DNA of 10,423 bases from Oscillospiraceae bacterium (GCA_031282605.1 JAITDK010000318.1:1-10423); one strand, 5' to 3'. Positions 1-7,351 are shown, counted from the first letter of the stretch. Translations and numbers: made by a program. The notes: generated by a model not told the origin, from the sequence alone.

Positions 1-20
1 AGCCTGGGACTCTGTCCCAG

Positions 21-149
21 ACCCTGCGAAGGGCTATCCGCCCTTTCGAATCCGGACCAGGCTTCGCCTGGACCATCGTGATACACATTCTACCGGCTTC
101 GGATTGCCGATTGTACCTGGATAGTCTGTTCCGGAGCGTAACCCGTTCC
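21..149. repeat. Hairpin-rich dispersed repeat, copy 1
   Basis: Aligned without gaps to 235-363 (offset 214) with 8 mismatches in 129 positions. The unit is a string of small inverted repeats: CGAAGGGC against GCCCTTTCG (one bulge), CCAGGC against GCCTGG around a TTC loop, then ACCGGC with a decayed partner. A further hairpin lies just before it at 4-20 (CTGGGAC/GTCCCAG, loop TCT), so the left boundary may reach beyond the window. No T-run follows any stem, so none is a plain intrinsic terminator. The unit resembles an intergenic palindromic repeat family, but the family was not identified. Confidence 0.8.
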
Positions 150-180
150 CCCGTTGCCTCGTTCCAAGCCACTGGGGAGG

Positions 181-210
181 TCGGGAGGGGGTCGTGAGAC
201 CCCTTCCCGA
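181..210. repeat. Strong hairpin between the two repeat copies
   Basis: Thirteen bases at 181-193 pair with 198-210 around a four-base loop GTGA (GNRA class if transcribed rightwards). All pairs are Watson-Crick except one G-T. The stem is very GC-rich. No T-run follows on either strand, so it is not a typical Rho-independent terminator. It may be part of the repeat unit that copy 2 has lost, or a 3'-end processing or stability structure for the birA transcript, which runs through it in the minus direction. Confidence 0.65.
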
Positions 211-234
211 TCGCGCGGATGCGCCGCGTCCCTG

Positions 235-363
235 ACCCTGCGAAGGGCTATCCGCCCTTTCGAATCCTGACCAGGCTTCGCCTGGACCATCGTGATACAC
301 AGTCTACCGGCTTCGGATCGCCGGTTGTCCCTGGATAGTCTATCCCGGAGCGCAACCCGTTCC
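235..363. repeat. Hairpin-rich dispersed repeat, copy 2
   Basis: Second copy of the 129-bp unit, ending 69 bases past the birA stop. Its hairpins are better preserved than in copy 1: ACCGGC (306-311) pairs perfectly with GCCGGT (320-325), and GGATA pairs with TATCC around GTC near 334-346. In copy 1 the matching positions carry changes that break these pairs. Short frames through 34-576 are artefacts of this repeat: they lack family resemblance, and two of them run through both or one of the copies in different frames. The rest of 1-432 shows no gene. Confidence 0.8.
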
Positions 364-432
364 GTCAACCCTCATCGCCTACGCAGGGGGAGATGCCGCC
401 GCAGCGACAGGGGATTCCTCCCCACACCGCCG

Positions 433-1395
433 TCATCGTACGGACACATCTGCAGCCCAGACTGCTTGTGTCGTCCCGGCCGCTGTCCGCACTATCAATT
501 CCCCCGATCCGCCGATCGCTTCAGCATGTGCGGCGTACGTACCCTCGTCCGATACTACCGTAACGTCCCGACCTAGCGTCACCGACCGCGCGATGTATGC
601 GGGCATGAATACTTCGTGATAAAATGAATCCCCACCCAACTCCAACCGCCTATACCAATGCCACAACCTTTCGGTGAACGCCCGCAGCACGTCTCCGCGC
701 TTGACCGGCGCTCCGCACTCAATCGCCAGCGACGTCGCCGCTCCGCGTATCTCTTCCGGAAAATCCTCGCCCCGCTGCGCTGCGTTTATCCCAACACCCA
801 TCGTCAAATATTGCACCCGCTCCGCCTCTACAGACATCTCCAGCAGAATTCCGCATAACTTCCTTCCTCCTATCAGCAGATCGTTCGGCCACTTCACGCC
901 CGGCTTCAACCCGGTCGTATCCTCGCACGCCTCCGCAACCGCTACCGCCGTAACGAGCGGTATGCGCTGCGCCTCAGCCGGAGGCTGTGTCGGACGCAGC
1001 ACCAACGAACACCACACCCCTCCCAGCGGAGACGCCCAACATCGTTCGCGTCGTCCCTTGCCACCCGTCTGAACCTCTGCCAGCGCCAGCGTTCCCTCCT
1101 CCGCTCCCTGCCGCGCCAGTTCCGAAGCCCGCACATTGGTGGACACCATCTCATACGAATACTCTATCTTACAGCCCGGAGCGTTCATCAACGGCGGGAA
1201 CAGCGGATCGTCCGGCATGGTCATCCTGTATCCCCGCTTGCCCGCGGACTCGATCACGATCCCGCGCTCGCGCATCGACTCGACCTGCTTCCATATCGCC
1301 GCGCGGGTTATCCCCAGCCGCGCGCTCAGCGCCTCCCCCGAATGATACGCCCCGTCCGCTAGCAACGCCAACAATCCCTCATTAAATCTATGCAA
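433..1395 (-). CDS. birA: BirA: biotin-[acetyl-CoA-carboxylase] ligase and biotin-operon repressor
   Basis: Bifunctional cytoplasmic enzyme that makes biotinyl-AMP and attaches biotin to the carrier protein of acetyl-CoA carboxylase and related enzymes; the N-terminal domain makes it a group II (repressor-type) ligase. Numbered from an upstream GTG at 1404, the protein has a winged helix (about 8-62), the ATP/biotin loop GKGRRE (115-120; usually GRGRRG), KWPND (171-175), GILLE (185-189), GVGIN (203-207) and a complete C-terminal SH3-like domain (about 272-323), so it is full length. I prefer the TTG at 1395, which gives 320 residues: GGAAGGG at 1412-1406 lies 10 bases before it but only one base before the GTG at 1404. 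It is transcribed divergently from the moxR operon. No biotin synthesis or transport gene is adjacent, and no clear BirA operator was found in its own upstream region. Confidence 0.95.
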   Translation of the reverse strand: MHRFNEGLLALLADGAYHSGEALSARLGITRAAIWKQVESMRERGIVIESAGKRGYRMTMPDDPLFPPLMNAPGCKIEYSYEMVSTNVRASELARQGAEEGTLALAEVQTGGKGRRERCWASPLGGVWCSLVLRPTQPPAEAQRIPLVTAVAVAEACEDTTGLKPGVKWPNDLLIGGRKLCGILLEMSVEAERVQYLTMGVGINAAQRGEDFPEEIRGAATSLAIECGAPVKRGDVLRAFTERLWHWYRRLELGGDSFYHEVFMPAYIARSVTLGRDVTVVSDEGTYAAHAEAIGGSGELIVRTAAGTTQAVWAADVSVR

Positions 1396-1456
1396 ACAAT
1401 ACACACCCTTCCGCCGCAGCCGAATTCTGGATGGATTCGCACGGCTGATACGTTTT

Positions 1457-1462
1457 ATTATA
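1457..1462 (-). promoter_or_regulatory. Probable -10 box of the birA promoter
   Basis: Reading the minus strand, 1462-1457 is a perfect TATAAT. A matching -35 at 17-18 bases is poor (GATTCC or AGATTC near 1480-1486). The implied start of transcription near 1450 would leave a leader of about 55 bases before the TTG start. The box abuts the -35 of the opposite promoter. Confidence 0.45.
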
Positions 1463-1491
1463 TTGACGAGTATTGTTTCGGAATCTATCCT
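1463..1491 (+). promoter_or_regulatory. Sigma-A-like promoter of the moxR operon
   Basis: TTGACG at 1463-1468 and TATCCT at 1486-1491 are separated by 17 bases. The -35 matches consensus at 5 of 6 positions and the -10 at 4 of 6. Transcription would start near 1498, giving a leader of about 80 bases that contains a 6-bp hairpin at 1512-1529 (GCCTCG/CGAGGC). Confidence 0.5.
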
Positions 1492-1577
1492 TCCGCCTTA
1501 TTCGTTCGCTCGCCTCGCTCGTGCGAGGCCTGGATTGAATGGCAGAATGAAAGAATGGAAGAGAGAGAGGTGTTGTC

Positions 1578-2525
1578 ATGCAACAGCCGCGCCGCCTTGT
1601 ACACGCGCTGCAGCGCAATATCAGCCAGGTCATCGTTGGCAAAGCCGACGCCGTCGAGATGGTGCTCATCGCCTTGCTTTGCCGGGGGCATGTGTTGATC
1701 GAGGACGTGCCCGGCGTCGGCAAGACCACCCTCGCCAGCGCGCTCGCGCGTTCTCTTGATTGCTCGTTCAAACGCATCCAGTTCACGCCGGATGTCATGC
1801 CGTCCGACGTGACCGGGTTTACCATCGTTAATATGCAGACCGGCGCGATGGAGTTCAAGCCGGGAGCGGTCATGTCCCAGATCGTGCTGGCCGATGAGAT
1901 AAACCGCACGTCGCCGAAGACCCAGTCCAGCCTGCTTGAAGTCATGGAGGAGACGCAGGTGACGGTCGACGGCGTTACATACCCGCTGCCTAAACCATTC
2001 ATAGTGCTGGCCACCCAGAACCCCGTCGAGTTTGTCGGCACATATCCCCTGCCGGAGGCGCAGATGGATCGGTTCTTCATCCGCGTGGCCATCGGTTATC
2101 CGTCCATCGACGAGGAGATGGACATACTGGAGCGATACACCGGCGCATCCGTACCTTTGCAGACGTTGGAACCTGTCGCGACAGCCCAGGATATCATTGA
2201 TACACAGGCCGCCGTCAGCAAAATATACTGCGCGCGCGAGGTGCGCTGCTACGTGGCGAACATCGCCGCAGCGACGCGCCGTCATCCGATGCTGCAGTTG
2301 GGCTGTTCCACGCGTGGCGCTATCGCGCTAGTTCACGCGGCGCAGGCGTGCGCGCTGCTCGCCGGACGTGAATACATCATACCGGAAGACGTGCAGAGGA
2401 TGGCGCTGCACGTCCTCGCTCACCGCGTCTCACTAAGCAGCGAGGCGCGCATGAAAGGACTTGCCGCCGAGCGCATCCTGGATCAATTGATCGCGACCAT
2501 ACAAGTCCCTGTGCGCGTGCCATAA
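1578..2525 (+). CDS. MoxR-family AAA+ ATPase
   Basis: 315-residue cytoplasmic AAA+ ATPase, the usual length for MoxR proteins. Visible motifs are Walker A DVPGVGKT (43-50), Walker B VLADEINR (103-110), sensor 1 ATQNP (145-149), the arginine-finger segment LPEAQMDRF (158-166, R165) and the STRGA sensor-2 segment (244-248) before the C-terminal lid. The ATG at 1578 is supported by GAGGTG at 1567-1572, five bases upstream. MoxR ATPases are known as chaperone-like activators of vWA-domain partners, and the next gene encodes such a partner (DUF58), 18 bases downstream on the same strand. The substrate of this system cannot be told from sequence. The family call is secure; the chaperone role is inferred from relatives. 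Confidence 0.95.
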   Translation: MQQPRRLVHALQRNISQVIVGKADAVEMVLIALLCRGHVLIEDVPGVGKTTLASALARSLDCSFKRIQFTPDVMPSDVTGFTIVNMQTGAMEFKPGAVMSQIVLADEINRTSPKTQSSLLEVMEETQVTVDGVTYPLPKPFIVLATQNPVEFVGTYPLPEAQMDRFFIRVAIGYPSIDEEMDILERYTGASVPLQTLEPVATAQDIIDTQAAVSKIYCAREVRCYVANIAAATRRHPMLQLGCSTRGAIALVHAAQACALLAGREYIIPEDVQRMALHVLAHRVSLSSEARMKGLAAERILDQLIATIQVPVRVP

Positions 2526-2543
2526 CGGGCGGACGGGGTTGCG

Positions 2544-3731
2544 ATGAGTTTCCGTGCGTTCGGGTGCCTGTTCTTCGCCGGATTGATGGCGGTGATTGCG
2601 TTGTCCACGGGCGGCAGGATGTACATGCTGATAGCGCTGCTGTTGCTGGCGATGTTTATGCTGGCCTTGATCAGTTCGCTATGGGCGTTTTTGACGTTAG
2701 CTGTGACCGTCGCGGCGTCCGGCGATGATATCCCGCATGGGGAATCGCGTACGCTCAAGATTACGCTGCGCCACACGTGCCCGCTGCCCATTGCGCCGAT
2801 TCGGGCGTTGGTGCGCGCTCCCGCGCTGGCCGACTCTGAAACCGAGGCGCTGCGCATACCGGCGCGTGCGTTCAGTTCGCGCGCGTCTGTTCTAAGGATT
2901 CATTGTCCGCATGTGGGACGGTTCAGCGTCGGGCTGACCCAACTGTTCGTCGAGGATGTGTTCGGGCTGTTTTCGTTTCAGCGCAGCAGACCGGGATGGC
3001 GTATCGATACGCTGGTTCTTCCGCGCGTTGAGCCGCTGGATTGCCCGCCGTTCTCCCCGGGCGAATCGGAGACGGAGCTGGTATCGCGCGCTACAGAGGA
3101 TTCGACGTCGCCCTCCGGTGTGCGCAAGTACCAACCCGGCGACGAGCTGAAGAAGATTCACTGGAAGCTGTCGCTGCGCAAGCGTGAGATACTGGTCAAG
3201 ACGTTTGATCAGCCGTTGCGCCCCGACGCGGTCGTGCTGCTTGATTGCGCCCAGCCGATGAAAGCGCCGCTTAGCCTCGAGGCGCGCGATCGATTGAGCG
3301 ACCTGACCGCGTCGATCTGCGCCGCCTTGCTGTCGGCGGACGCTGTCGTACGGATGCCCCTGACTGGTATGCCGCCTGAGGATCTCACGCTGCGCAAGGG
3401 CGATCAGATCACGCCGGTGCTGCGATCTATTGCGCGGATGCGGTTCAGCGGGCAAACGCCGTTTGAACGCGTGCTTGCGTTGGAATCTACGCGGCTGCGC
3501 CAGTCCGGAACGACTGTTTGCCTGACAGGCGCGCTTACCAACGAGAGCGCGGATCGGATAATCCGTCTGAGGCGGTTAGGCCCGACCGTTCGCGTGTATC
3601 TTGTATCCGATAGCTCGGATGAGGCGCAGCGCGCGCTGATCCGCCGATTGCGGCAAAACGGCGTCGACTGCGTGGTTAAGCCTGCCTCCGCGCAGTCCGC
3701 TGCCGGCGAGACGCAGGCGGTAAGGAATTGA
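2544..3731 (+). CDS. DUF58 membrane protein with degenerate vWA-like domain
   Basis: 395-residue protein. Two hydrophobic segments near the N-terminus (about 6-20 and 27-53) anchor it in the membrane. An extracytoplasmic or linker beta-rich region follows, then the DUF58 signature at about 193-225 (VRKYQPGD, then KKIHWKLS and LVKTFDQP). The following stretch begins VVLLDC (230-235), where vWA domains carry the metal-binding DxSxS; here it reads DCAQP, so the metal site looks incomplete. This is common for DUF58 proteins, and the partner of MoxR ATPases in such operons has this architecture. The ATG at 2544 follows a G-rich but weak ribosome site (2531-2538). The stop is three bases before the next start, so translation is probably coupled. 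The molecular role is unknown. Confidence 0.92.
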   Translation: MSFRAFGCLFFAGLMAVIALSTGGRMYMLIALLLLAMFMLALISSLWAFLTLAVTVAASGDDIPHGESRTLKITLRHTCPLPIAPIRALVRAPALADSETEALRIPARAFSSRASVLRIHCPHVGRFSVGLTQLFVEDVFGLFSFQRSRPGWRIDTLVLPRVEPLDCPPFSPGESETELVSRATEDSTSPSGVRKYQPGDELKKIHWKLSLRKREILVKTFDQPLRPDAVVLLDCAQPMKAPLSLEARDRLSDLTASICAALLSADAVVRMPLTGMPPEDLTLRKGDQITPVLRSIARMRFSGQTPFERVLALESTRLRQSGTTVCLTGALTNESADRIIRLRRLGPTVRVYLVSDSSDEAQRALIRRLRQNGVDCVVKPASAQSAAGETQAVRN

Positions 3732-3734
3732 TCT

Positions 3735-6038
3735 ATGAGAACTATCGCTAACCGATTCCGTGACGTGATCCGCGATAACGGCCTGACTGCGCTGCTGGCG
3801 GCTATGCTGGCGTTCGGGCTGTCGCTGACAATGTGCGGCACGCTGGCGATTCAAGCGCCGCCGGGCTTGATGGCGCTGATCTGCGCGGGATGCGCGGCGC
3901 TGGCGATACTGTTCATGATGCATTGGGCGGTACGCTCGGTCGGTTGGGCGGTGATTGCGTCGATCGCCGCCGCGTTCATTATACGGACTGAACCGTTCCC
4001 GTGGCTGGTACAGGCCGTTTCAGACGCGATGATCGGCAACATGGCGACGTTGTCACTGCGTGCGGAAGTCGTGCGGCTAATAATCACGCTGGGGTTGTCG
4101 CTGTTCTGCCTGATAGCGAACAGGCGCCGCGAGGGATTCTATCCTAGTTTGTCGCTGGCGTGCGTAATCGCGCTATGGAGCTGGGTGAGCGGCGCGGACG
4201 AGAATCCATGGCTGTTTACTCCAGTGTTATTCGCGCTGGTCGCGTTGTACGCGCGTTCGCGGTGCGAACAAACCGGGGCGATGCGGGTGGCGTCGATGGC
4301 CGCGCTGGCCGTCGTCGCCGCGCTCGTGTTACTGCCGTCGGGCGATATTCTCAATGATCAACTGGCTTCGCTTGCGGAAAGGGTGCGGCGCGTGGCGTAC
4401 GACTACCTGTTCTACAACGAGCCTCGCACGATCTACTCAATCCAGTATGATGGGTTCCAGCCGCTGGGCGCGAGGTTGGGCGGTTCGATCGCGAACCCTT
4501 CCGATCGCGAGGTCATGCGCGTTGATACGACGCGCACGCTTTTATTACGCGGGGTCACGAAGGACACCTATACTGGCGCGTCATGGACGGACCAGGCGTT
4601 AAGCTCTCGGCGCTATCTGTACATTGATCCGCGGTGGCGATCCATCCGCGATAATCTGATGGACGTCGGACGACCGCTGGATAGGTTGCGTGATTCGGCT
4701 ATGTTCGAGCCGATAACGGCTACTGTTACGATGCTGGACGAGAGCATGACGACGCTGTTCGTTCCTCACAGGCTGACGGCGCTCTCCACGCCGGTGGATA
4801 TGGTGCTGTATTTCAACAGTACCGGAGAGGTGTTCGCCACGCGCAATCTCGTCGTCGGCGACGAATACACGCTGCGCGCGCCTGTGCTGGATCTGGATGA
4901 TCCGCGGTTGCCCGCGTTGGCTCAAGCGGCCGCGGAATCCGGTGCGCCTGATTGGGATAACGTAGTGCTGGAAGCGTACCGCGCGCTGCCTCAGTCGGTG
5001 TCGTCCGACGTTTTTCAGCTAACCAATGAAATAACTGATGGCGCGGCGACTCAGCTCGGTAAGTTGATCGCTATACGAGACTATCTCAAGCAATTCAAAT
5101 ATACGCTTACGCCTTCCAAAACGCCGCCCGCGAACCGGGATTTCGTTTCCTTCTTTCTTTTGGACGGGAAGGAGGGGTATTGCACGTATTTCGCCAGCGC
5201 GATGGCGGTGATGGCCAGGATTGCCGATATCCCCGCGCGCTACGTGGAGGGTTATGTGGCGCGGCCCGACGCCGGCGGAACGGTGCTGGTAACGGGCATG
5301 AACGCACATGCGTGGGTTGAGGCTTATCTGCCAGGGTTGGGGTGGATTAGCGTTGACGCCACGCCAGGGATCCCTCCCAACGAAAGCCCGGATCAATCTG
5401 GGGATCCGCCGCCAGAAAACCCGGACGATCCGACGCCCAAGCCTGGAGAAAGCGAGACTAACAATACCTCCTCGCCTAACGAGCATACGCCTTCGCCGGA
5501 GCCGTTTGACAACCCCGCCGACGCAGCGCCCACGCCTACCCCCACGCGGCCCGTTTTGCCTGATTCCACCGAGCAGCCGAACGCGGAGCCTGACCAAGAG
5601 CCTGAGGCGCAGGGAGAAGAGGATCCGCCTAGGCGGCGTCCGTGGTGGCCGTGGTTGTTGGCGGCGATGATTGCGGCGGGGGTCGCCGCGCGCGCCGTAT
5701 GGGTGGATCCCGCAATGGCGGCTCGGAGGCGCAAGGGGTTGGATGAGCAATTGCTGACGTGGTATCAGGCGGCGCTGGCGTTACTGGCGGCGTGCGGCGC
5801 GGCGGCGGAGCCGTATGATACGCCGCTGACACTGTCGCGGCGAACGCCGTCGCTTATGCCGCTGTTCAACGCCGTCGCCGCGCTGGCGTATGACAATCAT
5901 GTGCCGGATACGCAGGAGGTAGCGGCGGCGTCGCGAGCCTATCGTGAAACGATCGGGAAAGCGCCTATACGCGTGAGGGTTTGCGTATGGTTTGACAGGA
6001 TGCTGCACGGTGTGGGAAATGTGCGTAAAGTGCCGTAG
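3735..6038 (+). CDS. TgpA-like membrane transglutaminase/protease-like protein
   Basis: 767 residues. The N-terminal 200 residues are hydrophobic with about six or seven membrane segments (DUF3488/TgpA_N-like), followed by an extracytoplasmic region. The transglutaminase core carries the full Cys-His-Asp triad: C483 in GYCTYFASA, H525 in NAHAWVEAY and D541 in ISVDATPG. A proline- and acid-rich linker (about 545-633) leads to one membrane segment (about 637-653) and a C-terminal tail (654-767) like DUF4129. The ATG at 3735 has AAGGA at 3722-3726, eight bases upstream. It is the last gene of the MoxR-DUF58-TgpA trio, an arrangement known across bacteria; the substrate is likely a cell-surface protein or peptide, but this is not established. 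All catalytic residues are present, so it should be active as a protease or acyl transferase. Confidence 0.93.
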   Translation: MRTIANRFRDVIRDNGLTALLAAMLAFGLSLTMCGTLAIQAPPGLMALICAGCAALAILFMMHWAVRSVGWAVIASIAAAFIIRTEPFPWLVQAVSDAMIGNMATLSLRAEVVRLIITLGLSLFCLIANRRREGFYPSLSLACVIALWSWVSGADENPWLFTPVLFALVALYARSRCEQTGAMRVASMAALAVVAALVLLPSGDILNDQLASLAERVRRVAYDYLFYNEPRTIYSIQYDGFQPLGARLGGSIANPSDREVMRVDTTRTLLLRGVTKDTYTGASWTDQALSSRRYLYIDPRWRSIRDNLMDVGRPLDRLRDSAMFEPITATVTMLDESMTTLFVPHRLTALSTPVDMVLYFNSTGEVFATRNLVVGDEYTLRAPVLDLDDPRLPALAQAAAESGAPDWDNVVLEAYRALPQSVSSDVFQLTNEITDGAATQLGKLIAIRDYLKQFKYTLTPSKTPPANRDFVSFFLLDGKEGYCTYFASAMAVMARIADIPARYVEGYVARPDAGGTVLVTGMNAHAWVEAYLPGLGWISVDATPGIPPNESPDQSGDPPPENPDDPTPKPGESETNNTSSPNEHTPSPEPFDNPADAAPTPTPTRPVLPDSTEQPNAEPDQEPEAQGEEDPPRRRPWWPWLLAAMIAAGVAARAVWVDPAMAARRRKGLDEQLLTWYQAALALLAACGAAAEPYDTPLTLSRRTPSLMPLFNAVAALAYDNHVPDTQEVAAASRAYRETIGKAPIRVRVCVWFDRMLHGVGNVRKVP

Positions 6039-6065
6039 GATGGCGAGGTGATTGGATTGGGGTCG

Positions 6066-6089
6066 CGCGGCGTTCGGCGTCTCGCCGCG
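6066..6089 (+). other. Hairpin just downstream of the moxR operon
   Basis: CGCGGCG (6066-6072) pairs perfectly with CGCCGCG (6083-6089) around a 10-base loop, 27 bases past the stop of the transglutaminase gene. Its position suits a transcript 3' end. No T-run follows, so a Rho-independent terminator cannot be claimed. Confidence 0.4.
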
Positions 6090-6132
6090 GCGGGATGCTG
6101 TCCTGGTCTCGAACCGGAGGCGCTTTAAGTTA

Positions 6133-6234
6133 CTGACACCCCGCCACTGCGGCGTGAATTGACCATTCCATTACAGCGTTTTCACTGGCGGGGCGCAGGG
6201 TTGGAACGGGGGAACGAGGAACGTCCCAATGTCA
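6133..6234. mobile_element. Possible miniature inverted-repeat element or insertion-sequence remnant
   Basis: The segment is bounded by an exact 8-bp direct repeat, TTAAGTTA, at 6125-6132 and 6235-6242, as in a target duplication. Inside it, TGACA (6134-6138) and TGTCA (6230-6234) are terminal inverted repeats, giving TG...CA ends. An internal inverted repeat, CCCCGCCACTG (6139-6149) against CACTGGCGGGG (6183-6193), matches at 10 of 11 positions. There is no reading frame. The ends faintly recall IS21-family termini from memory, which could not be checked. An 8-bp repeat alone is expected by chance in a spacer of this size, so the case rests on the combination. Confidence 0.3.
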
Positions 6235-6249
6235 TTAAGTTAAGCAAGA

Positions 6250-6271
6250 GGGACGTCTTAAACGACGTCCC
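6250..6271. terminator. Perfect 8-bp hairpin in the convergent spacer, possible terminator of the araC-type gene
   Basis: GGGACGTC (6250-6257) and GACGTCCC (6264-6271) pair perfectly around TTAAAC. On the plus strand the stem is followed by GGAAAAAAT, not a T-run. On the minus strand, where the regulator's transcript would arrive, it is followed by the moderately T-rich TCTTGCTTA. An upstream ACGTCCC (6221-6227) could pair with the left arm (GGGACGT) instead, giving two exclusive folds. The rest of 6039-6367 contains no reading frame of note. Confidence 0.35.
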
Positions 6272-6367
6272 GGAAAAAATATGGTAGTCGGAGAGCGATA
6301 GGGGTTTACAAATGGATGCAGCAAATGGTATTTATGAAGGGTCTTGACTAGAACCTCACGCACTCAA

Positions 6368-7252
6368 TCACAGAATATTTCTTAACTGATACTGTTTCGG
6401 CGTTAATCCCGTCACATTCCGGAACTGGTGTGCGAATGAATACACGTCAGGATAGGCCAGATGATCCGCCACGGCCATGATTTGCTCGCCGGCGGCCAAC
6501 TCCTGCTTAGCGCGCTCTATACGACGCAGAATACGCCACTTCCCTGGCGTTTGACCAAAGGCCGCTATAAACCGCTTACGGAACGTACCATACGGCACCC
6601 CGCACCGCTCGGCGATATCAGGCAGCGTAACGCCGACAGGTTCCGCAGCCAGCAGCCGCGCCGCTTTGAGCATCGGCTCATCCTGGCTGACGCTGGCCTC
6701 GCTCAAACGATACAGCGCGCAAATCATGCTTGCCAGCGCGGTTATATACTCCAGAGACCGCGAAGCCTCCATCCTCTCCAGCGACTTGACGAACGCCGCG
6801 AACCTCTCCAGCAGCAGCGTGTTAAACGGCAGCGGCGTCACCGGGGGCATGTTTACCAGTTCCGGGAGCGCGACGATCACCACCGGCGCTAACGAAGGGT
6901 CGACGTCTATGAAGCACCGCCGCTGCAATCCGCCTGAATCCAGTCTCAGCCGTCCGACGCGATCCGGGCGGCGCAGCAACAGCGAGCCTTCGCCCAGCGC
7001 GTGCACGGTCTCCGCGCCGCCCTCCGCGCATTCATAGTACACGCCGCCGCCCGTAAGCATCCATGTAACCGAAAACACCTGCTTGGGCGCGTCCACGCGG
7101 CGGATCGACGGGCGGTTGACCACTATCCCGCAACGCAGTTCCAACCCAATCGTCGAGGTATACGCTCCCGCAAGCATATCATATCGCGAGAGCTGTTGAA
7201 CAAGACAAGCCGTTTCCGCGTCGGCGGCAATTTCCGCCGACGTTCCTTGCAC
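6368..7252 (-). CDS. AraC-family transcriptional regulator
   Basis: 294 residues, typical of the family. The N-terminal half (about 40-130) has a beta-rich pattern that fits a cupin-like ligand-binding domain. The C-terminal part (about 192-294) holds two helix-turn-helix units: LPDIAERCGVPYGTFRKRF (210-228) and MAVADHLAYPDVYSFAHQF (259-277), the latter ending in the family hallmark GLTPKQYQ (282-289). The GTG at 7252 is the first conventional start downstream of the proposed promoter but has no good ribosome site. The next in-frame ATG is codon 26, also without one, so the start is uncertain. It lies divergently from the ABC export operon and is its likely regulator (inference). The ligand is unknown; with a cupin-like sensor it could be a small organic molecule. 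Confidence 0.9.
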   Translation of the reverse strand: MQGTSAEIAADAETACLVQQLSRYDMLAGAYTSTIGLELRCGIVVNRPSIRRVDAPKQVFSVTWMLTGGGVYYECAEGGAETVHALGEGSLLLRRPDRVGRLRLDSGGLQRRCFIDVDPSLAPVVIVALPELVNMPPVTPLPFNTLLLERFAAFVKSLERMEASRSLEYITALASMICALYRLSEASVSQDEPMLKAARLLAAEPVGVTLPDIAERCGVPYGTFRKRFIAAFGQTPGKWRILRRIERAKQELAAGEQIMAVADHLAYPDVYSFAHQFRNVTGLTPKQYQLRNIL

Positions 7253-7298
7253 GCTATTGGTATTAATTATTCCACCGCCTATACCACATATGGAATAT

Positions 7299-7328
7299 AT
7301 TATAACTTATTTCATCGTATGACGTTAA
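7299..7328 (-). promoter_or_regulatory. Probable promoter of the araC-family gene
   Basis: On the minus strand a perfect TATAAT (7304-7299) lies 18 bases after TTAACG (7328-7323), which matches 4 of 6 -35 positions. Transcription would start near 7292, about 40 bases before the GTG at 7252. Confidence 0.45.
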
Positions 7329-7351
7329 CGGGAAACCGAACTATCCAAGAA

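Noticed and set aside
34..576. Several short frames on both strands over the repeat region
   Set aside because: They overlap one another, run through the hairpin repeats, are Arg/Ser/Pro-rich like shadow frames of GC-rich DNA, and have no ribosome sites.
1405..1577. BirA operator (autoregulatory site)
   Set aside because: No paired TTGTTAAC-like half sites were found in the spacer; a lone TATTGTTT at 1471-1478 is not enough.
1388..2285. Long minus-strand frames (up to 266 residues) opposite the MoxR gene
   Set aside because: They are antisense to a clear AAA+ ATPase with all motifs, a usual effect of codon bias.
5019..5750. 243-residue minus-strand frame
   Set aside because: Antisense to the transglutaminase core and its proline-rich linker; Arg/Pro-rich low-complexity translation without family features.
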